From positions 1-38,160 of the forward strand of contig CAIULB010000038.1 of the NCBI GenBank assembly GCA_903899965.1: a DNA stretch of 38,160 nt. Direction: 5' to 3'. This document shows, one piece after another, positions 34,173-38,160 of the stretch (its first letter is position 1; every line of letters starts with the position of its first letter). The stretch is from an uncultured Methylophilaceae bacterium (lineage in GTDB: Bacteria; Pseudomonadota; Gammaproteobacteria; Burkholderiales; Methylophilaceae). The notes beneath the pieces are model-generated. The model had not been told where the DNA came from. It did not search any database and worked only from the letters and a program-made list of their open reading frames with translations. Made by a program: the position numbers and the translations under genes.

Positions 34173-35912
34173 ATGATTCCAGAAAGCTTTATCCAAGAAC
34201 TTATTAATCGCGTGGATATTTATGACGTGATTAACAAAAGTGTTCCGCTCAAAAAAGCAGGGGCGAATTACTCTGCTTGCTGTCCTTTCCATAACGAAAA
34301 ATCCCCATCTTTTACAGTAAGTCCCACTAAACAGTTTTACCACTGCTTTGGTTGTGGCGCGCACGGCACTTCTATTGGCTTTTTGATGGAGTATCAAGGA
34401 TTGAGTTTTGTAGAGGCGGTACATGAGCTTGCCAAGATTGCGGGCATGATTGTGCCGCAAGAAACTCGCGATATAGATAAGCCGCAACAAAAAGTTATTC
34501 CTGGCATGCAGGAGGCGCTTCAAACGGCGCTTAATTATTATCGTGCCGAATTAAAGAAATCACCTCACGCCATAGAATATTTGAAAGGTCGAGGCCTTAG
34601 CGGTCAAGTCGCCGCGAATTTTCAAATGGGTTATGCGCCGGCGGGCTGGCAAAATTTACAATCTGTATTCCCTCAATATGAGAGTGAAGTACTTGAGACG
34701 ATTGGGCTTGTTGTCAAAAACGAGCAGGGAAAACGTTACGACCGTTTTCGAGACCGCATTATGTTTCCAATCCACGACCAAAAAGGCCAGGTCATCGGTT
34801 TTGGCGGGCGTGTGATTAATCCTGAAGATACACCTAAATATTACAATTCGCCTGAAACGCCTTTGTTCCAAAAAGGACATGAGTTATACGGCTTGTTTAT
34901 GGCACGACGTGCCATGCGCGATGCTGGCCGTGCTTTGGTGGTTGAAGGTTATATGGATGTGGTGGCATTAGCGCAATACGGAATTGAATACGCTGTGGCT
35001 GCTTTGGGGACGGCGACCACGCCATTTCATATTGCTAAATTAATGCGCCAGACCGATGAAATTGTCTTTTGCTTTGATGGCGATAATGCGGGCTTGAAAG
35101 CCGCATGGCGGGCTGCGATGAATGCATTGCCAGTATTAACCGATGGCTTGAAATTAAGCTTTTTGTTTCTACCTTCAGAACACGATCCGGATAGCTTTGT
35201 GCGTGAGTTTGGTAAAGAAGCCTTTGAAGCCAAGATGAAAACTGCATTGCCACTTTCACAATACATTATTCAGCATTTGAGTGCAGATAATCCATTGCAA
35301 TCGCAAGAAGATAAAGTCCGTTTTCTAAACGATGCTGAGCCGATTTTGCAGCAAATCCAAGCGCCACGTTCGCGCTTGTTTTTGAGTAAACGTGTTGCAG
35401 AGTTAACTGGGGTTTCGCAAGAGGAAATGCAAGGCATGATTCGCTTGCCCAACCTTCAGCGTACGCAGCAGGCAAGACCTAAGCAAACGCGTACGCCAGT
35501 TTCAATTCAGCGTCGGTTTTTATTGATGCTCTTGATGCGACCAGATTTGGTTTCTGCACAGGATTTAAGCTGGGTGAAGGGCGATACCGAGGAAGATAAG
35601 ATGTTGCGTGCGGGTATTGATGCTGCAATTCTGTATCCAAATTCTAAGCCGGCAGCTATTTTGCATCACATGCAAGATAAGGCAGATCCCAAGTTAATGC
35701 GTGAAGTTGAGCGTGAATTGCAATTATTAGACGAAAGTTTGGATATTGCTCTTGAAATTAACGGTGCGAGGACGCAGCTAATAGAGATGCAGCAACAGCG
35801 GGCGCACAGCAATTTGTTCGATAAGATTAAAGAAAAAAGCTTGAGTGAGCTGACTGAGGAAGAAAAAACATTGCTTAGGGGTTTGGGTAATTCACAGAAA
35901 AATAGCTTGTGA
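34173..35912 (+). CDS. dnaG: DNA primase DnaG
   Basis: 579 residues from ATG 34173 (MIPESFIQELINRVDIYDVI); the open frame extends 30 codons upstream to 34083 but those residues are unlike DnaG and overlap the terminator. The N-terminal CHC2 zinc site (CCPFHNEKSPSF ... YHCFGCGAHG) is followed by the RNA-polymerase core with TOPRIM motif VVEGYMDVVALAQYG and FCFDGDNAG. The C-terminal part (about 425-579) binds DnaB. It lays primers for replication. rpoD follows after 61 bp. Confidence 0.95.
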   Translation: MIPESFIQELINRVDIYDVINKSVPLKKAGANYSACCPFHNEKSPSFTVSPTKQFYHCFGCGAHGTSIGFLMEYQGLSFVEAVHELAKIAGMIVPQETRDIDKPQQKVIPGMQEALQTALNYYRAELKKSPHAIEYLKGRGLSGQVAANFQMGYAPAGWQNLQSVFPQYESEVLETIGLVVKNEQGKRYDRFRDRIMFPIHDQKGQVIGFGGRVINPEDTPKYYNSPETPLFQKGHELYGLFMARRAMRDAGRALVVEGYMDVVALAQYGIEYAVAALGTATTPFHIAKLMRQTDEIVFCFDGDNAGLKAAWRAAMNALPVLTDGLKLSFLFLPSEHDPDSFVREFGKEAFEAKMKTALPLSQYIIQHLSADNPLQSQEDKVRFLNDAEPILQQIQAPRSRLFLSKRVAELTGVSQEEMQGMIRLPNLQRTQQARPKQTRTPVSIQRRFLLMLLMRPDLVSAQDLSWVKGDTEEDKMLRAGIDAAILYPNSKPAAILHHMQDKADPKLMREVERELQLLDESLDIALEINGARTQLIEMQQQRAHSNLFDKIKEKSLSELTEEEKTLLRGLGNSQKNSL

Positions 35913-35920
35913 TTTTGAGG

Positions 35921-35926
35921 TATAAT
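35921..35926 (+). promoter_or_regulatory. Candidate -10 box before rpoD
   Basis: A perfect TATAAT 47 bp upstream of the rpoD start. No convincing -35 box lies at 16-18 bp upstream, so strength is uncertain; rpoD can also be read from the dnaG transcript. Confidence 0.4.
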
Positions 35927-35973
35927 ATTGGGTTTTCCATCACCAGTTCATGGTTATAGGATAGAGGTTACGC

Positions 35974-37884
35974 ATGGCAAAAGACAAAGATCAGCAAAAC
36001 GAACAAAATATTGATAAAAGCGAAGACCAAGCAGTTGATGGTCGCACGCGTCTTAAGTTACTGATTGTTCTTGGTAAAGAGCGGGGCTACCTCACGTACG
36101 CCGAAATCAATGACCATTTACCAGATGATGTTCAAGACTCTGAGCAAATAGACGGCATCATTGGCATGATCAATGACATGGGTATTCAGGTGTACGAAGA
36201 AGCGCCTGATGCTGAAGTGTTGTTGATGTCTGATGCGCCGCCAGCTGTTGCTGATGAAGATGCTGTTGAAGAAGCGGAACAAGCTTTAGCAACTGTTGAT
36301 TCTGAGTTTGGCCGTACCACTGACCCAGTGCGTATGTATATGCGTGAAATGGGCACGGTTGATTTGCTGACCCGTGAAGGCGAAATTGAAATCGCTAAAC
36401 GTATTGAAGATGGTCTCAAACACATGGTGCAAGCAATTGCTGCTTGCCCAACCACGATTGCTGAATTGTTAGCAATGGTTGATAAAGTTGAAGCGGATGA
36501 GCTAAGCGTTGACGACTTGGTGGATGGTCTAATTGATTCAGATGTTGGCATGGATGATGTGATCAGTGCTGCCAGCGATGAAGAGGAAGAGCCAGAAATA
36601 GAAGAAGAGGAAGAAGAGGATGATGACGGCGCAAAAGCTGCTGCGATCTCTGCTGAAGCCTTAGCTAAGCTTAAAGAAGAAGTACTGGTTCGATTTGCCG
36701 TTATCCGTGAATCAAACAAAAAAATGACAGTGATTCTTGAAAGTAAAGGCTCTCAAGACCCAGAGTATCAAGCGCTACAAGCAGCGATTTTGGAAGAGCT
36801 CACTGTATTCCGTTTCTCAGCAAAACAAGTTGAAGCCCTTTGTGGTCAAGTGCGCGACATGGTGGAAAGAGTTCGCGGTCACGAACGTAAAATTATGGAA
36901 TTCTGCGTTGATAAGTCAGGCATGCCACGTACTCACTTTATCAAGTCATTTCCAGGCAATGAGTGTGAGCTTGCATGGCTTGCGGGTGAATTAGCTGTTG
37001 ATAAACCTTATGTTGAAAAGCTAGAGCGTTTCAAACACTCTATCGTGGATCAACAACAACGTTTACTCGATTTGCAAGCTGATGTTGGTTTGCCAATTAA
37101 AGAATTAAAAGACATTAACAAGCAAATGACCACAGGCGAAGCCCGTGCTCGTCGCGCTAAACGTGAAATGATTGAAGCTAACTTGCGTTTGGTAATTTCG
37201 ATTGCTAAAAAATACACCAACCGTGGTTTGCAATTCTTAGACTTGATTCAAGAGGGCAATATCGGTTTGATGAAAGCGGTTGATAAATTTGAATATCGCC
37301 GTGGTTACAAATTCTCAACGTATGCAACATGGTGGATTCGCCAAGCGATTACACGCTCTATTGCTGACCAAGCGCGCACCATCCGTATTCCTGTGCATAT
37401 GATTGAAACGATTAACAAGATGAATCGTATCAGCCGTCAGATTCTACAAGAAACAGGCTTAGAGCCAGATCCAGCAACGCTTGCTGAGAAAATGGAAATG
37501 CCAGAAGATAAGATTCGCAAGATTCTTAAAATCAGCAAAGAGCCGATTTCTATGGAAACCCCAATCGGTGATGACGACGATTCACACTTGGGTGACTTTA
37601 TCGAAGACAACACAACACTTGCGCCAGTGGATGCAGCGGTTTACGCAAGCTTGCGTGATGCAACCAGCGAAGTCCTAGAATCACTCACGCCACGTGAAGC
37701 TAAAGTCTTGCGTATGCGTTTTGGTATTGAGATGAATACGGACCATACACTAGAAGAAGTGGGCAAACAGTTTGATGTGACGCGTGAGCGTATTCGTCAA
37801 ATTGAAGCAAAGGCGCTACGTAAATTACGCCATCCAACACGCTCAGAACGCCTACGTAGCTTCTTGGAAACTGGCCAAGACTAG
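35974..37884 (+). CDS. rpoD: Primary sigma factor RpoD (sigma-70)
   Basis: 636 residues, normal for proteobacteria. Region 1.1 is at the N-terminus ([20 protein letters not shown]), region 1.2 at [17 protein letters not shown], a long acidic non-conserved insert at about 200-230 (runs of Glu/Asp), region 2 with IANLRLV-type [19 protein letters not shown] and [17 protein letters not shown], region 3, and region 4 with [20 protein letters not shown] for -35 recognition. A purine-rich leader (GGATAGAGG) precedes the ATG. The next feature is a broken tRNA copy only 20 bp after the stop. Confidence 0.97.
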   Translation: MAKDKDQQNEQNIDKSEDQAVDGRTRLKLLIVLGKERGYLTYAEINDHLPDDVQDSEQIDGIIGMINDMGIQVYEEAPDAEVLLMSDAPPAVADEDAVEEAEQALATVDSEFGRTTDPVRMYMREMGTVDLLTREGEIEIAKRIEDGLKHMVQAIAACPTTIAELLAMVDKVEADELSVDDLVDGLIDSDVGMDDVISAASDEEEEPEIEEEEEEDDDGAKAAAISAEALAKLKEEVLVRFAVIRESNKKMTVILESKGSQDPEYQALQAAILEELTVFRFSAKQVEALCGQVRDMVERVRGHERKIMEFCVDKSGMPRTHFIKSFPGNECELAWLAGELAVDKPYVEKLERFKHSIVDQQQRLLDLQADVGLPIKELKDINKQMTTGEARARRAKREMIEANLRLVISIAKKYTNRGLQFLDLIQEGNIGLMKAVDKFEYRRGYKFSTYATWWIRQAITRSIADQARTIRIPVHMIETINKMNRISRQILQETGLEPDPATLAEKMEMPEDKIRKILKISKEPISMETPIGDDDDSHLGDFIEDNTTLAPVDAAVYASLRDATSEVLESLTPREAKVLRMRFGIEMNTDHTLEEVGKQFDVTRERIRQIEAKALRKLRHPTRSERLRSFLETGQD

Positions 37885-37898
37885 TCTCTACTCTGTCC

Positions 37899-37944
37899 GT
37901 TTCGGCCCCTTAGCTCATGCTTGGTTAGAGCAGCGGACTCATAA
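37899..37944 (+). pseudogene. 5' half of tRNA-Ile(CAU), first copy (truncated)
   Basis: From 37904 the sequence folds as acceptor strand, D arm and the 5' side of the anticodon arm with a CTCATAA loop (CAT at 37940-37942), 41 nt in all. After the loop it reads TCTATTCAAG instead of the expected UCCGU strand, and no T-arm (GGTTCGA) occurs downstream, so the tRNA is not complete. This 46-bp block, including 5 bp of 5' flank, is repeated exactly at 38087-38132. It is best read as one half of a recombination site or a remnant of the original tRNA gene. Confidence 0.8.
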
Positions 37945-37963
37945 TCTATTCAAGAAATAGATT
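37943..37963. repeat. 8-bp perfect inverted repeat at the tRNA break point
   Basis: AATCTATT (37943-37950), five bases, then AATAGATT (37956-37963). It begins at the last two bases of the anticodon loop, exactly where similarity to the tRNA ends. Paired half-sites like this are what a tyrosine recombinase core would look like, but this is inference. Confidence 0.5.
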
Positions 37964-38020
37964 TTAGGTAACAAAGTTTATATAAATCAGTAACTTAGGT
38001 TTATAAAAAGTAGTGAAATT

Positions 38021-38078
38021 TGCTTCCACAGTGCTTCCACACTTTCTGTGGAAGCAAAATAACAAAACTGTGGAAGTA
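38021..38078. repeat. Four copies of TGCTTCCACA, two direct and two inverted
   Basis: Copies at 38021-38030 and 38032-38041 on the plus strand, and at 38047-38056 (exact) and 38069-38078 (one mismatch) on the minus strand. They lie in the 142 bp between the two tRNA-half copies. Clustered short repeats beside a tRNA are typical of arm-type binding sites for integrase or excisionase. No gene is seen in the interval. Confidence 0.7.
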
Positions 38079-38091
38079 AATTAAAAGTTTC

Positions 38092-38160
38092 GGCCCCTTA
38101 GCTCATGCTTGGTTAGAGCAGCGGACTCATAAAAATTGTGCCATGCGTTTGGAAACTGCG
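38092..38160 (+). tRNA. tRNA-Ile(CAU), 5' exon followed by intron start (partial)
   Basis: The same 5' half as at 37904: GGCCCCT acceptor strand, D arm, GCGGA anticodon strand and CTCAT, with the anticodon CAT at 38128-38130. GGCCCCT and the GCGGACTCATAA arm are those of the lysidine-modified tRNA-Ile reading AUA, rather than initiator or elongator tRNA-Met. After the anticodon the sequence does not return to tRNA but continues as the likely group I intron. The 3' exon must lie beyond the window. Confidence 0.65.
38131..38160 (+). ncRNA. Group I intron in the tRNA-Ile anticodon loop, 5' end (partial)
   Basis: Right after the anticodon CAT come seven bases (AAAAATT) and then GTG (38138-38140), which can pair with CAU as a three-base P1 with the required U-G wobble at the splice site. 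Next, GTGCC-ATGCG-TTTGGAAACTG-CG matches, in order and spacing, the start of the Azoarcus tRNA-Ile intron as I recall it (GUGCC, UUGCG, an 11-base segment containing a GAAA tetraloop, CGCAA). The P2 stem ATGCG would close with CGCAT, of which only CG is inside the window. Only 30 nt are visible, so this is a partial call. Confidence 0.65.

Noticed and set aside
36186-36719. Long open frame on the minus strand inside rpoD (serine-rich)
   Set aside because: It mirrors the acidic Glu/Asp-rich codons of rpoD and has no ribosome binding site or family features.
37904-37990. First tRNA copy as a complete tRNA, using CTATTCAAGAAATAG as a T arm
   Set aside because: The anticodon stem cannot close (TCTAT against GCGGA), the TTCAAGA loop has no proper 5-bp stem, and no 3' acceptor strand AGGGGCC is present.
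37945-38086. A group I intron in the first tRNA copy as well
   Set aside because: No GTG guide near the anticodon, no P2-like hairpin with a GAAA loop, and the following sequence is AT-rich repeats rather than an intron core.
1-38160. CRISPR arrays, toxin-antitoxin pairs, restriction or phage-defence genes
   Set aside because: No regularly spaced repeats and no such proteins are visible; the middle of the window is ordinary housekeeping DNA.

Overview
The window looks like a chromosomal core region of a betaproteobacterium, most likely from the Methylophilaceae/Nitrosomonadales side. This is inferred from the protein sequences, the moderately AT-rich coding style, and the gene order (metX-metW, ruvCAB-ybgC-tolQRAB-pal-cpoB-queE-queC, rpsP-rimM-trmD-rplS, rpsU-yqeY-dnaG-rpoD). 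It was not checked against a database. Almost all of the 38 kb is tightly packed housekeeping genes. The two window edges are the accessory parts.

Layout. At 1-139 lies the end of an IS3-family insertion sequence, inserted into a gene for a small cysteine-rich protein whose C-terminal stub survives (140-282). Two divergent TPR-containing genes follow: a TPR-glycosyltransferase on the minus strand and a SEC-C/TPR/TylF-like methyltransferase on the plus strand. Next come prmC, metX-metW (methionine), a convergent TauE/UreH-like membrane protein, an AmpG-type permease, a FmdB zinc ribbon, a DUF502 membrane protein and aspS, closed by a strong terminator. Then come nudB (folate), nadA (NAD), an endonuclease/exonuclease/phosphatase-family gene with clsB (cardiolipin), a lipoprotein, yjbQ and trhP with another terminator, and an EamA transporter.

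From 17.8 to 27.2 kb one long co-oriented block carries yebC, ruvC-ruvA-ruvB (Holliday junction processing), ybgC-tolQ-tolR-tolA-tolB-pal-cpoB (envelope constriction during division) and queE-queC (7-deazaguanine, queuosine precursor). The ribosomal and tRNA-modification operon rpsP-rimM-trmD-rplS follows from its own promoter and ends at a terminator. After it come ogt-xerD, convergent folB, plsY, convergent tsaD, and the macromolecular synthesis cluster rpsU-yqeY-dnaG-rpoD.

The right edge is the most unusual part. Just after rpoD there are two exact 46-bp copies of the 5' half of a tRNA-Ile(CAU) gene, 188 bp apart. The first copy stops in the anticodon loop. The second runs straight into what looks like the start of a group I intron of the Azoarcus tRNA-Ile type, cut off by the window end. 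The 142 bp between the two copies hold four copies of a 10-bp word (TGCTTCCACA) and a perfect 8-bp hairpin. This resembles attachment-site DNA of a tyrosine-recombinase element that uses this tRNA, reduced to a micro-element or scar.
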